Below, piece after piece: positions 18,201-26,989 of a stretch of 56,021 nucleotides of DNA (positions are counted from its first letter, which is position 1; each line of letters starts with the position of its first letter). The notes under the pieces were generated by a model that had not been told where the DNA came from, did no database searches, and saw only the letters and a program-made list of their open reading frames with translations. Origin of the DNA: a virus; IMG/VR virus record IMGVR_UViG_3300041583_000090, positions 1 through 56,021 of that record; one strand, written 5' to 3'. The translations under genes and the position numbers were made by a program.

Positions 18201-21200
18201 CAAATACGCCAATATGAGCGTTGCTCAGATTCAAGAAGATATACTTAGCCAAGACAGATTTGGAACTGTTTCTCCGGAAGATGCCCTAGGGCGTGCTGAA
18301 AGAATATTCGAGAACGATGGAGCAATCCTTGGAGACATAGACAAATACGCCCAAAGAACATTAGAGTCTATGACACAAGGCATTAAGGATAGGTTTGCAG
18401 AGGCTGACGAGTTCACAAAGAAAATGATAACCGGTGCTCTGAGCTCAATATCTTCTGGATCTGGACTTACCGTAAGGGCAAAGTTGTTGCTAACTTCTGC
18501 AATTGGATCTGGTGCCTTAGAACCAAAACAAATCGCAATGCTCGTAGACATGTTTGACCCAGATGTAGAAGAAGACGCAAAGCAATTAGAGATTATTGCA
18601 AACGTTGGCCTGTCTCTAGGTCAAGGCGGCATGCAACAAGCAGTCGTCGCAATCGACAGTCTCGTAAAGGACATCGTAAATGAAGCAGAAAGAAAGAAAA
18701 AAGCAGTAGACTTATTAAGCTTTATTGATCTGCAAGTAAAAAAGAGCCCAACAATGGCAAATCAAATTCTTGATTTGGTTTCAATGCTTGGCACTTACTC
18801 TGACCAGGTTGGTGGAGAAAATGTCATAGACTATATCGTTAAGCTAGACGAGAAGTCAATGAAAACCATGATGTCGAAACTGTCAAAGATGCAAAGACTT
18901 GTCGACAGAGCAACAGATCCAATAACAGTTGAGACACTAATTGAGCAAAAGGTAATCACAGACAAGTCAGCAATTGCTGCCTTTAAGGGTGATCAAGAGT
19001 ACTTCCAGCAGCTAGATCCCGTAAGTCAATTCCTTTACGTTCAAACTTTTCTTGCCGTGATTGGGACCATTACCGACGCCGAAGCCATTGCAAGTCTAAA
19101 AACAAAAGGAGTCGCCCAAGAGGGCGAATCTAGAACTATCTCTGGCCCTAAAGGTCGAGGATCAAGGACCCTGGCAAGTTATTCTCAACAACAGATAGAT
19201 GACTCAAGGGCTTCGATCGGCGCCGGAATTGCAGAAAGTGTGACAGATATCGTTGGTTCCTTTACCGGCGACAAAGGCACTAAAGAAGGAGCTGGCGGAG
19301 GGGGGTCTAAGTCGGACCCATTCGAAAACATTCTTAATAGATTAAAGCAAGTTCGAGATGCATCTATCAATGCAGCCGGAGGTGTTAAGGAGCTCATGAA
19401 ATTCCTTGGCGGCAAAAAGAGTATAACAATCTTTGACGGCATGGATCAGCAGATGCTTCTTAAGGGATACAACTCAGAATTCAGAAGCTTTGTAACTAGT
19501 CTCGATGAGGCAGCCAGAGGAGAGTTTGCTACATTCGAAAAAGGAGTCCTTAAAGTAACAGCAGCTGGAAAGGCAATGAATAAAGCCTTCTCAGAAGCAA
19601 CTCTCGGAGACTACCAGATTAGCCTGTCCCAGGGGCTTGCGGATGTAAACATGCAAATCAGGGCCATGACAAAGCTTACAGAAGCTGGAATGTCAAACAA
19701 AGATGCCTTCGAAGTTCTTGCAGATGCAAACTTAGCGTATGCTATTTCTATGGCGGCCACTACAGAAGAGGTTCAGAAGCTAATTAAAGATTTTAATGCT
19801 CTAACAACCGCAAAGAAAAAGCTTGCTAACTCAACAGTTGAGGGCATGGAAGCCGAAGTGTCCGAAGCCTTCTCTAAGATAAATGAGTTTTTCTCTGCTA
19901 AGGAGCAAGCGGTAACGCTCAAGTTTGAGGCAGATACTAAGTCTTTGACAAACGTTACAGACGGAGTCATTGCTCTTGCTCAAAAAGAGATTCAGGACTA
20001 CCAGTACACTATTGACGACCTTAGCTACGAGCTAGATCTTTTGGTGGAAAAAGAAACAGAGATTAACGACAAATACGATAAAAGAATTAATGCTTTAGAA
20101 AAGGTCCAGGAGATAAACCAATCCATCCTCGACCAGCAGAGTAGCCAGCTGAGTGTTGCGGAAGCTCTTTCCTCAGGAGACATAGCAGCAGCCGCTCGAG
20201 CAGTTCGGGAGCTTAGGTCCAAGCAAGCCTCTTCCAGAAAAGAATCATTCTCTAAAGACCTAGACCTCTCTCGTGAAAGGGAACTCGAGTCTCTTAGATC
20301 AACCAGCGGTAAGTCTAGGATTCAGCTTGAAAGAGAAATGAAGGACATCCAGGCACAGATTGCAATAATTGAGGAAACTCGATTAGAACCAGCTCAGAAG
20401 CTCCTGTCAAGTCTTGAAAGGGCCAGAGACGTAGCCTTGGAGGCTATTGGAGAGAATGGATACCTAGGAAAGACTAAAGCCGAGTGGGCTTTGGTTGAAA
20501 ACGGAGTAAGGCTTGCCAAGGTTGAGGCCGAGGGCTATAAAAAAGCTATCCTTGACGCACTAGACTTAATGGAAAAACTAAGGCTTGGGTACGCTGAAGG
20601 CACCAAAAAGGAAGAGTCTCCAGAATCTGGTTTACCAAAAGTAAAGACATCAGTATTCCAGGCCTCGCCCGTAAGCGTAGATCGCCCGACAGCAGAAAAG
20701 GCTGTCGCCTCCGCCATAAAATCTGGATCAGCCTCAGACCCCCTAAACTTTGCCAATCAAATTAAGAGTGCCGTTTTAGATAACCGCGCCGAGGCGGTTG
20801 CAATACGACAGGGAGTTGCTGCAGGAACAGCAACAGCTGCACAGAAGGCTACGCTAAAACAACTAGAAAAAACCAACATAGGCCTTATGACAAAATCTGG
20901 ATTAAAGTTTGCCAAGGGTGGGTTAGTTCCTAAATACTTTATGTCTGGTGGAACAGTCAAAGGCTACGCCTTCGGAGGTCTGGCTAGGGGAACAGACACC
21001 GTGCCAGCAATGCTAACCCCCGGAGAATTTGTTGTAAAGAGGAGTGCTGTAAATAGTTACGGGGTAGACAAGCTAAAGGCTATTAATAATGGACAAGCAC
21101 AAAGTCCTAATTCAGTGTATAATTATAGTCTAACAGTTAATACACAGAACGGCTCCAACCCTGATGATATAGCTAGAACAGTTATTTCAAGCCTAAAGAG

Positions 21201-21237
21201 GGTGGAGTCTCAAAGAATTAGGAGTAGTCGGTACTAA
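12208..21237 (+). CDS. Tape measure protein, 3009 residues, with kinase-like insert
   Basis: This protein sets tail length and is ejected ahead of the DNA. The N-terminal core (about 185-470) matches the TP901-type tape measure family ('GSVEDLAFFLTAMKEGGIN', 'EGANALKSGLASLINP'). Hydrophobic segments lie at about 545-575 and 1675-1712. Coiled coil lies at about 2590-2780. Two related repeats ('KGAGDILPAMLAPGEAVIP', 684-740; 'KGAGDVIPAMLSPGEAVIP', 1037-1093) flank a globular region. A third relative ('TDTVPAMLTPGEFVV') lies near 2925-2945. The flanked region has a P-loop-like 'GMPGSGKS' (about 745-752), a Gly-rich strand plus 'VFVKP' (about 809), and 'RVDKDLSAGNVFG' (about 893), which recall a protein-kinase-like fold. 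At roughly 0.15 nm per residue a tail near 450 nm is expected. Confidence 0.95.
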   Translation: MADINPNIEINIDTSSAMASIKALQSQISVFHQSLRASGDASSIQKSNNYSKNLVNSINATGKFSASLATVAKDTNTFSNALERNKLSMAETFKYGAASSGKFGRLFKTEFATIEKVTRERVKTLQTQFVKLGSDANGAIETIKVRPLRLDMDSLATQTAINSQKQQIFNKLLKQGSTNLLNFGKNTQWAGRQLMVGFTLPLAVFGTVAGKTFMEMEEAVIKFRRVYGELSTTVSETDSMVNSIEQLAKSFTKYGIAIKDTMNLAADAAAMGKMGADLTAQVAEATRLAVLGGVDQAKALETTISLTNALGVSTEDLASKIDFLNAVENQTVTAIEDLTIAIPKAGPIIQQLGGSVEDLAFFLTAMKEGGINASEGANALKSGLASLINPAGKAVEMLQGFGINVNAIVEGNAGNVKNTVIEFAQALDTLDPLNRARAIEQMFGKFQFARISTLFKNVVDEGTQAGRVLQLTRATTEELAILSQRELQRVEDSPGYKFKKQIEDIKNELVPLGREFLKLITPIIEFASGLLKQFNSMDQGVKTFVMGLIGVLGLIAPTVIMSIGLLANGFANIIKGFGMVNTLFGRIAGVSTSAAGAMNYFTQEQLEAAAVGASLGQIHSNLVQVFSLEKGAVNALAVAYRQAAAAAGIFASVPMVPRVSSPIITKSSTGRRASSPGGVLPPTIPGYAKGILSLPGRKGAGDILPAMLAPGEAVIPAKQSQKYSAFLQAIMNDEVPGFAKGVMLGMPGSGKSTSKNRDAGQQVYESFLQSSYRNVPPTNYGHQLSPTSGHSFPIFGLGGVYMAPDGKKVFVKPVVDENSANAEMRGTQIARQVHGLKAPEQKITVIADPNDPTRTRRFLALESKLDSTFINNDPMALFNEPQYFQQLVASLLRVDKDLSAGNVFGNTVADVGPAGVFKRASGIRAFEPNLPSMEEQATINLLGIKGGAKRAFAESTLGLMAGMTPQQYHQKMITEIQQVLPLLKKTVAGFGLTNPQEADSYQNMIKRLESGLGVNWSRFHTMHSAVKVAKPRQSTKPIPGFADGVLSVPGPKGAGDVIPAMLSPGEAVIPADKAKKYRGFISSLIAGNVPGFELGTGNVGGAPQRLNEIMSFVDPRRRSATASSGIIDQAGGNSKALASDLAEAGVSAKNAMKILSEAADKAKMGLEEFNSYVSLVKKSTADAPKNKQGLVQNSQKLVSDVRSNSGFNPKNQGGSFTHVGSGTELSAGEILKRSGSGDLKLSPGQAKNIQSMDPSKLVGVKSGLGLSNFDQETNRQLDKGGADVSRFSEAFDEAGLEKWNDSIRFGGGKVEDLAGQAQTLDQEFRKLISSLPEGTKVFDTDSKRQDYESATGKTGASVESMYGTARGQAKAKGASNLAGVMDTAQATPTEIRDTGTSPGKKRRALGPKMAELQVTPAKDSISDTSMYTDKTISEMEARGQDLYTLARDRNSPHRQAGPDGEDDAKAYNKGFNSSSAKGRSTPPPIPEASEKLKQSSTLPDSFHAAMGASQFEPPKEAKKEIKSAIGGMFREMSGSVKNQAKTKAKELGEKMIMPFAKHLAKGTGNILVSEYQKENVNYDSDTGVTTSQETGQVLSDEAGFDAANIATDEQGNPILTQNGDPMTREAYGKGIKKQASAMKRQRMAGKAFGALSVATMGAGMMSGQEGPVGDVARQVMPILGALAMIGPMLLALAAPIAILVGVVGLVAFGLFKYNQELNKVRKESRELGESLASGSKAMDRFAQFAGTVSPTEIMNQRRAGLGTQVTEVLGKSEFASNFIASDQGKELVKTVEDGLKTLGRSDTMSRVSNQLAMAVATGILTQEQASNIALELGRTLEDFSFTMGVVGELQDLLGPNGEKLLDGEPIDLFISMSKSSAKSFSNTVKGALESLSSDEGWMSAFGFGEEAKISFTAGAITGFFEEQQMQLDGLAVAQQKSIDKILEEARALEASGKVQQANAKFAEAELLRDSQLSDRVLMQKEYSSALEETLGLLDAGDSKYANMSVAQIQEDILSQDRFGTVSPEDALGRAERIFENDGAILGDIDKYAQRTLESMTQGIKDRFAEADEFTKKMITGALSSISSGSGLTVRAKLLLTSAIGSGALEPKQIAMLVDMFDPDVEEDAKQLEIIANVGLSLGQGGMQQAVVAIDSLVKDIVNEAERKKKAVDLLSFIDLQVKKSPTMANQILDLVSMLGTYSDQVGGENVIDYIVKLDEKSMKTMMSKLSKMQRLVDRATDPITVETLIEQKVITDKSAIAAFKGDQEYFQQLDPVSQFLYVQTFLAVIGTITDAEAIASLKTKGVAQEGESRTISGPKGRGSRTLASYSQQQIDDSRASIGAGIAESVTDIVGSFTGDKGTKEGAGGGGSKSDPFENILNRLKQVRDASINAAGGVKELMKFLGGKKSITIFDGMDQQMLLKGYNSEFRSFVTSLDEAARGEFATFEKGVLKVTAAGKAMNKAFSEATLGDYQISLSQGLADVNMQIRAMTKLTEAGMSNKDAFEVLADANLAYAISMAATTEEVQKLIKDFNALTTAKKKLANSTVEGMEAEVSEAFSKINEFFSAKEQAVTLKFEADTKSLTNVTDGVIALAQKEIQDYQYTIDDLSYELDLLVEKETEINDKYDKRINALEKVQEINQSILDQQSSQLSVAEALSSGDIAAAARAVRELRSKQASSRKESFSKDLDLSRERELESLRSTSGKSRIQLEREMKDIQAQIAIIEETRLEPAQKLLSSLERARDVALEAIGENGYLGKTKAEWALVENGVRLAKVEAEGYKKAILDALDLMEKLRLGYAEGTKKEESPESGLPKVKTSVFQASPVSVDRPTAEKAVASAIKSGSASDPLNFANQIKSAVLDNRAEAVAIRQGVAAGTATAAQKATLKQLEKTNIGLMTKSGLKFAKGGLVPKYFMSGGTVKGYAFGGLARGTDTVPAMLTPGEFVVKRSAVNSYGVDKLKAINNGQAQSPNSVYNYSLTVNTQNGSNPDDIARTVISSLKRVESQRIRSSRY

Positions 21238-21863
21238 TGGCAACCTCAGCTTACATGAGCAACAGAAGTAAGTACGGCCGACCACAGGCCATGCTCTGGG
21301 CAGAGAACCCTGGAAGAATAGAGGCAGGGGCCTACATACCTAACGGATACGAGGTGGGGTATGACAACGAAGAAATCTCAGACCTTACCCAGTTAAACCA
21401 GTTTTTAATCTTGTCGGACCACAATCGGTCATCCCTCGAGTTTAGCATAGATAGAATAGAGCAAAGAGAGAGAATGGTTAACGGCAGAATGAGGTCATAC
21501 CATATTGCTGATAAACTGCAGGCTTCTTTATCCTGGAGCATGTTACCTTCTAGGTCTTTTAGGGACTCCCCCTCATTCTCAGAAACAGGAATTGCAAATT
21601 ACTCTACCGATGATCGTTACACTATAGACGGTGGTGCGGGAGGAGTTAGCTTGCTCTCCTGGTATGAGTCACACCCCGGACCTTTCTGGGTTTATTTGGC
21701 ATACGACAAGTTCAACAAAGATGGAGTTGAAGATTACTCCAAGTTGGCAGAGTATAACCAGGTTGTTGAGATGTACATCTCAGATTTTTCGTATAGCGTA
21801 GTAAAGCGAGGAACGAGCAATCACGATTTCTGGGATATTTCGGTATCTCTAGAAGAGGTATAA
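21237..21863 (+). CDS. Distal tail / minor tail protein
   Basis: 208 residues directly after the tape measure, overlapping it by TAATG. This is the position of the distal tail (Dit) protein that caps the tube. It is beta-rich and Tyr/Ser-rich, with 'LSWYESHPGPFWVYLAYDKF' near residues 140-160. No enzymatic motif is seen. A minor-tail role is firm from synteny. The Dit equivalence is inferred. Confidence 0.6.
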   Translation: MATSAYMSNRSKYGRPQAMLWAENPGRIEAGAYIPNGYEVGYDNEEISDLTQLNQFLILSDHNRSSLEFSIDRIEQRERMVNGRMRSYHIADKLQASLSWSMLPSRSFRDSPSFSETGIANYSTDDRYTIDGGAGGVSLLSWYESHPGPFWVYLAYDKFNKDGVEDYSKLAEYNQVVEMYISDFSYSVVKRGTSNHDFWDISVSLEEV

Positions 21864-24800
21864 TGTTTTTAAACGATGAACTAAATAATCACCTCTTAAC
21901 CTCTCCAACAGTAAAGAGCAACTCTAAGATAATTGTAGAGTGGAACCTTAATGCACACGACAACATATCCAAGATCGGGAACTACCGCTATCGACCACTG
22001 GAGGGGCCATCATCAGAGTTAGGGTACCTTCCTTCCTTCTTTGACGCAAACGATGAAGGTGGTTTTTACACGGGGGCAACAGGCTCGGATGTAGTTCTTG
22101 ACGGAGGCATCGATGAAGATGGAACGCCTCTCTTGCTACAGCAGCCCAAGCAGAAAGAAAAGCTTCTCTATTCTTTAGAGGACTGCTTTGCAAGGTTTAG
22201 GCCAAGGTCTGGAATCAACAAGGTTCGTTTTGGAATTACAGAGTTTGTTCATAATGCAAATCCTGATATGGCCAGAAGGCCAAGGTACTATATGTCACAC
22301 AAGGATGATAAGTTTAAGTACTGGTCGTCTTATCGTATAGAGAATGACGTAGAGTATGGAATAGCTAACGCGTCTCCACTTGGGATTAATCATATTAATG
22401 ACGCTGCACCTTTTGTTATTTACGAAGAGCCTGTAGCCACGAATAAGATAGTGGTAAAGGTTCAGACTAACGTAGGAACCATAAAGTCAGAGAGAGTGCT
22501 TAATATTTCTGGCGAAACTGGTGACCCACTCTTTGGAGATGAGAATAAAACTACTCCTTCAGACTGGGGAATAGATGTCTTGGTCAATGATCAATGGCAG
22601 AACGTGATTAACTTTTTCCCAGAAAGCACTAGAGCAGACGGCTCCCCCGTTATGGGACCAGATGGTTACCTAGAGATCTCGTACGGTCTGATCATACCCA
22701 AAAGGTACCAAGAAACTTTTAATTTTAACTATGTGTTATCCTCTTACACGGGCTTACCTAGCTCAGGCTTTGAGGGCGAGGCTTTTCTGGTCAAGGAGTC
22801 AGACTTAGATAAAGGGCTTTATTATATTTGGATAAACAATGGGTACGAGCAGTTTACCCCAGAGTACGGGTGGAAGCTTTCTGAACAGGAGGCTTCTCCA
22901 CAGTCAGAGTTTATTTCAAATATAGGCAATCCCGATTCGTTTGCTGTTCCGAATGAAACCTCTTTACAATTCAGAGAGTTTCAGTATATCTCTGGAATAA
23001 GACTTGCGGTCAGGAGAATGAACAAATTTAATTCGGTACTAGATCTAATAGAGATCTCTCCTAGGTTATGTGTAGACATAACAGATATAACAAATAGTTA
23101 CAGCGTATCAAAGATAGCGTCTGACTTGGGTAACACGGGGCTTCCCGTAGGACAGTTGCTCGCCTCCGTAGGCTCCTTAGAACTCTTTGACCCAGAGCAA
23201 GCTTTTAATAAAAGTAACGAGAAAGCTATCGTCCCCTTTAGCTCAATAAAGAACATGCAAGTAAGGATATATGATGTTATCTCTTATCAGCAAGACCTTT
23301 CTTCTAACCGTAAAAACATTTTTTATGTACCAATAAAAACAATGTACGCAGATTCATTCCCTGAAATATCTTCGGACACAAGGTCAGTATCTTTAGCTCT
23401 TAGAGATTTATACTTTTATTTCGAGTCTCTTCCAGCACCAGATATACTGCTTACCAATATATCCCTGTCCTCAGCAGTCTCAACACTGCTAGATTACATA
23501 GGGTTCTCTAACTATGTATTCAAAAGGTTGCCACAGGAAAGCGAAGATGTTATACCCTTTTTCTACTGTAAGTCAGACAAGACTGTTGCAGAGGTTCTCC
23601 AAGATCTAGCTGTCTCAACTCAAAGCGCGATGTTCTTTGACGAGAGCAACAACTTTATTGTGATGAGTAAAAACTATATGATACCATCATCTGCAGAGAG
23701 GCCTACGGATATGACCCTTCTAGGGGCAGAGGTCTCAGATCAGACAGAGGAAGAGATTCAAGAAGCAGCTGATTTTGGCATAGTTACTCCAGCTAATTTG
23801 CCTAACATTATTTCTATTTCATCTCAGAACGACTCTATTTTTAATGATGGAAAGATAGCTTATAAATCCCTGTATATTCAAAAGAGCCAGGCCAACTCCT
23901 CCCAATCATACAAGCTAGACTCTAGTAAGAGTTGGGTATACAAGCCGGTTCTTCTTTGGGAGGCAGCGGGGGAAGAGGCCTCGAAAGCCCGGAACGAGCA
24001 GATATCTACACAAAATGCATATAGCCTGACAGCAATACCTCTAAAATCAGATTTATCAAACTCTGTACCGCATGTAAGAAATGGAGTAGTGGTTTCTAAT
24101 ATCCTAGACCTAGGAGAAGCTGTTTACTGGCTTGGCCGTTACAACGGATACTTCTACGCCGCAGGAGAAATCATAAGGTTTGACGCTGTAGAATACAGTA
24201 TACCTAACATATCAGAATCAATCTGGCTAACAAGCATAGATGACTACCAGAACTATTTTTCTAAAATATCTTTTGGCGGCAAGATGTACCCCACTGGCAG
24301 GGTACGAATTTTTTCAGAGCCGAACTACAAAAACATTAATGACAGTTTGGTCTTGGTTGAGGGTGCTGTTTCCAAGCATGGTCGCGGCCAATTCGGCACT
24401 GCGATTACCAGCCATTATGCTGGGATAGATCTTTCTTGGACGGATGGATCTAGAATCAATGGTATCGGGATGAATTCTAAGTTCTTATTTGACAGTAGCG
24501 GGGAATCGGAAATAGAGTCTGCAGAAAGCCTCCCGCCAGACATAAGAGCAGTCTACAACAACATCCTAATCGCTAAGTCAGACATCAAGCAGCTCTATGA
24601 GAACATTAGCTCTTTGATCATAGGCGAACTTAGCACACCTATTGGGGGGGTGAACCAAGCTGTTTTGAGTCTACGTTCCCAGATTAATATAAAAGAAATT
24701 TTTGTAAAGTCCAAGATGTTAGAGTTAAAGTCATATATTGAAACATCTTCAAAGTACCCCAGCTCTTCCTCAGCTCTGTCTCAGGCTAGACGTACCCAAG

Positions 24801-26455
24801 TTACTGGCAAGATTAAAAACTTTATGGCATACTCTCATTCTTCAGAGAATCCAGAAAGCTCTTCCCTGTCAACAGATACCGAGATGGTTCAGGCTTCTGC
24901 TCTGATCATGGATGGGGCTAGTTCAACCGACCCCAACTACTCTGCCATAAATCACATAACCTATGCCTTTTCATCCCAAACAACAATTCCTGGACCTGGC
25001 ATATCTGCTATCAGAGACACCCTTCACACTCATTTTGGAACTAGAATGAGGATTATCGGTAGGGTGTCAGCTTCAAGCGAATCTGCTCAAGAAGCTAGCG
25101 GGGCAATGACATATGTCACGGTAGAGACGACATCTCCCGAGGATAAGGCAACCATAACAGGAGGCAGCGGAGGAATAGCTGGATTGCTTAACAGCAAAAC
25201 AGGAGAGGGGTATTATTTTGAGATAGCGGCGTTAGACTCTCTTAATATAGACAAGTACTCTGCTTCAAATATGTTTTTCTACAAAATTATTTCGAGTGGC
25301 TCAGACCAAGAGTCATCATCATTGCCTCAGCTTTTGTGGAAAGGTGTTTCAGATATTCTAGTAGACGGTGGAGATTTTGCTGGACAAAGCAGAGTCTTTG
25401 CACAAGAAAATCAAACAGTGTATGATCTTGCTTTCGAGTACGTTGAAAATATCGATGGAACTAGGACGTTCTTCCTTTATTTAAATGGAACACAGATAGC
25501 AACAGTTGTTGACACATCTCCAATTGTTGCTGGAAACTCCTCAGCATTGTTTATTCGGGGAACCTCGAAATGTATGTTTGAGAATATTTACAGCATGTCA
25601 AATAACTACGCGGACAGCCCATCATCAAAGCTGGATCCAGTAGTTAGTTCTGCCTTCGGCGTCGAGGACTTGACGATAAACTCCTCGTTTTCAAAGTATG
25701 CCATAAGCGGACTTGTCCAATCGACATACTTATCATCAATTGGTCCATCTAATGTTCCGAAGTATAACATATACTATGACGAGTTTGGAACTATAATGAG
25801 AGAGGCCGCTTACCTGAACGTCAAGTATGACAAAGCCTTCCCAGCTCTTTATTCTAGGATCATTCCATCTGCTAGCAAGATTCGAACATACTGCGTGTCA
25901 TCCTACTACGGAAGTCCCTATGGTGCAGAGTTCTTGGTCTTTAACGCTACTGATACAGTCATTAGCCTAGACTCAAGTACAAACTCAGCCCTTAGAATTC
26001 AGGGCATAGCCTTCACCCAAGAGTCTGGAAACGAGCTGACTGTTGACGACTTCTTTAATAAAAAGAGTGATCTTTCAAACCCTACAATAGAAGGCGGGGT
26101 AGTCGTTTCCTCACCATTATATTCTAAGGAAAAGTTCTTGAATATAAGGAACAGCAGATCTACATACGGAAGGCAAGAGTTTACCATAGACGCTCCGTAT
26201 ATACAAAGTAGAGACACTGCAAACTCTATGATGTCCTGGCTTGCCGATAAAGTTATGGTGCCAAGAAAGTCCTTGGGGCTAAGTGTATTCTCTATCCCAA
26301 CATTGCAGCTAGGAGACATCGTTAGTATAAACTATAGCTCAAATGAAATCGATCAGGTTGCAGAGAGTGACCGTTTTGTTGTTTACCAAATAGACTATGC
26401 CAGGTCTAGCGGATCTGTAGAAATGTCTGTATACTTAAGTGAGGTGAAGGCTTAA
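21863..26455 (+). CDS. Large baseplate / tail-tip protein
   Basis: 1530 residues, starting in the stop of the previous gene. A region at about 1090-1250 ('FFLYLNGTQIATVVD', 'SALFIRGTSKCMFENIYSM') looks like a LamG/concanavalin-type carbohydrate-binding domain. The C-terminal 90 residues ('NSMMSWLADKVMVPRKSLGL', then 'LQLGDIVSINYS' and a final strand) resemble the domain that ends many phage tail-hub proteins, where the LGD motif is typical. It is probably the tail-tip hub with built-in receptor-binding parts. No membrane segment or lytic motif was recognised. It overlaps the next gene by TAATG. Confidence 0.65.
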   Translation: MFLNDELNNHLLTSPTVKSNSKIIVEWNLNAHDNISKIGNYRYRPLEGPSSELGYLPSFFDANDEGGFYTGATGSDVVLDGGIDEDGTPLLLQQPKQKEKLLYSLEDCFARFRPRSGINKVRFGITEFVHNANPDMARRPRYYMSHKDDKFKYWSSYRIENDVEYGIANASPLGINHINDAAPFVIYEEPVATNKIVVKVQTNVGTIKSERVLNISGETGDPLFGDENKTTPSDWGIDVLVNDQWQNVINFFPESTRADGSPVMGPDGYLEISYGLIIPKRYQETFNFNYVLSSYTGLPSSGFEGEAFLVKESDLDKGLYYIWINNGYEQFTPEYGWKLSEQEASPQSEFISNIGNPDSFAVPNETSLQFREFQYISGIRLAVRRMNKFNSVLDLIEISPRLCVDITDITNSYSVSKIASDLGNTGLPVGQLLASVGSLELFDPEQAFNKSNEKAIVPFSSIKNMQVRIYDVISYQQDLSSNRKNIFYVPIKTMYADSFPEISSDTRSVSLALRDLYFYFESLPAPDILLTNISLSSAVSTLLDYIGFSNYVFKRLPQESEDVIPFFYCKSDKTVAEVLQDLAVSTQSAMFFDESNNFIVMSKNYMIPSSAERPTDMTLLGAEVSDQTEEEIQEAADFGIVTPANLPNIISISSQNDSIFNDGKIAYKSLYIQKSQANSSQSYKLDSSKSWVYKPVLLWEAAGEEASKARNEQISTQNAYSLTAIPLKSDLSNSVPHVRNGVVVSNILDLGEAVYWLGRYNGYFYAAGEIIRFDAVEYSIPNISESIWLTSIDDYQNYFSKISFGGKMYPTGRVRIFSEPNYKNINDSLVLVEGAVSKHGRGQFGTAITSHYAGIDLSWTDGSRINGIGMNSKFLFDSSGESEIESAESLPPDIRAVYNNILIAKSDIKQLYENISSLIIGELSTPIGGVNQAVLSLRSQINIKEIFVKSKMLELKSYIETSSKYPSSSSALSQARRTQVTGKIKNFMAYSHSSENPESSSLSTDTEMVQASALIMDGASSTDPNYSAINHITYAFSSQTTIPGPGISAIRDTLHTHFGTRMRIIGRVSASSESAQEASGAMTYVTVETTSPEDKATITGGSGGIAGLLNSKTGEGYYFEIAALDSLNIDKYSASNMFFYKIISSGSDQESSSLPQLLWKGVSDILVDGGDFAGQSRVFAQENQTVYDLAFEYVENIDGTRTFFLYLNGTQIATVVDTSPIVAGNSSALFIRGTSKCMFENIYSMSNNYADSPSSKLDPVVSSAFGVEDLTINSSFSKYAISGLVQSTYLSSIGPSNVPKYNIYYDEFGTIMREAAYLNVKYDKAFPALYSRIIPSASKIRTYCVSSYYGSPYGAEFLVFNATDTVISLDSSTNSALRIQGIAFTQESGNELTVDDFFNKKSDLSNPTIEGGVVVSSPLYSKEKFLNIRNSRSTYGRQEFTIDAPYIQSRDTANSMMSWLADKVMVPRKSLGLSVFSIPTLQLGDIVSINYSSNEIDQVAESDRFVVYQIDYARSSGSVEMSVYLSEVKA

Positions 26456-26973
26456 TGAATCAGTCAAGAGCAAATCAAGCTTCAAGAATAGTAAATATAG
26501 GATCAGCCAATACATCGGTAAAGATTCCAGAACTTTATAACGTAGATATTAATTCTGATGTAGTTCCGGATTCTGTTTTAGAGTATTTACTTTTTGAACA
26601 GATAGCTGGGCAAGAGCTTCTTCTAACCTCTAGGACGGATCTCCTTAACGGACAGAATGTTTCTTACGGAGTGATTAGCAACCTCACTGACTTGCAGTTG
26701 GACTATTCTCCGTCAAACATACTAGCTGTGCCCAACACTTTGCCAGACTTGTTTAAAGTTTATGGCTTGGTTCTCGAGAGCTATGTCCCAATCTTGGAGA
26801 TAGAAGCCGGGGGTTCCCTTTCAGGCAACGAATCTCCCAATGCCTACATAGACTTGTCAGAAGAGTCTACTACAAAAAATCAGTTAGTGATAGAGTTTAA
26901 AAATATGCAGTCTAATTATGACGTAGAGATTCAGGTTCTTTTCTCTGGTATAATTAAAGACACCATAATATAG
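26455..26973 (+). CDS. Minor tail protein, hypothetical
   Basis: 172 residues, unrecognised, in the tail-tip cluster. It is beta-rich, with Leu/Asn/Ser-rich sequence and no membrane segment or Cys. It is translationally coupled to the large baseplate gene by TAATG. The last codons contain an extended -10 element for the next gene. A structural role is inferred from position. Confidence 0.55.
   Translation: MNQSRANQASRIVNIGSANTSVKIPELYNVDINSDVVPDSVLEYLLFEQIAGQELLLTSRTDLLNGQNVSYGVISNLTDLQLDYSPSNILAVPNTLPDLFKVYGLVLESYVPILEIEAGGSLSGNESPNAYIDLSEESTTKNQLVIEFKNMQSNYDVEIQVLFSGIIKDTII
26946..26954 (+). promoter_or_regulatory. Extended -10 promoter candidate inside gene end
   Basis: TGG-TATAAT lies within the final codons of the upstream tail gene, 35 nt before the ATG at 26990. 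It could also be chance coding of Gly-Ile-Ile. Confidence 0.4.
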
Positions 26974-26989
26974 AATAAAGAGAGTTAAT

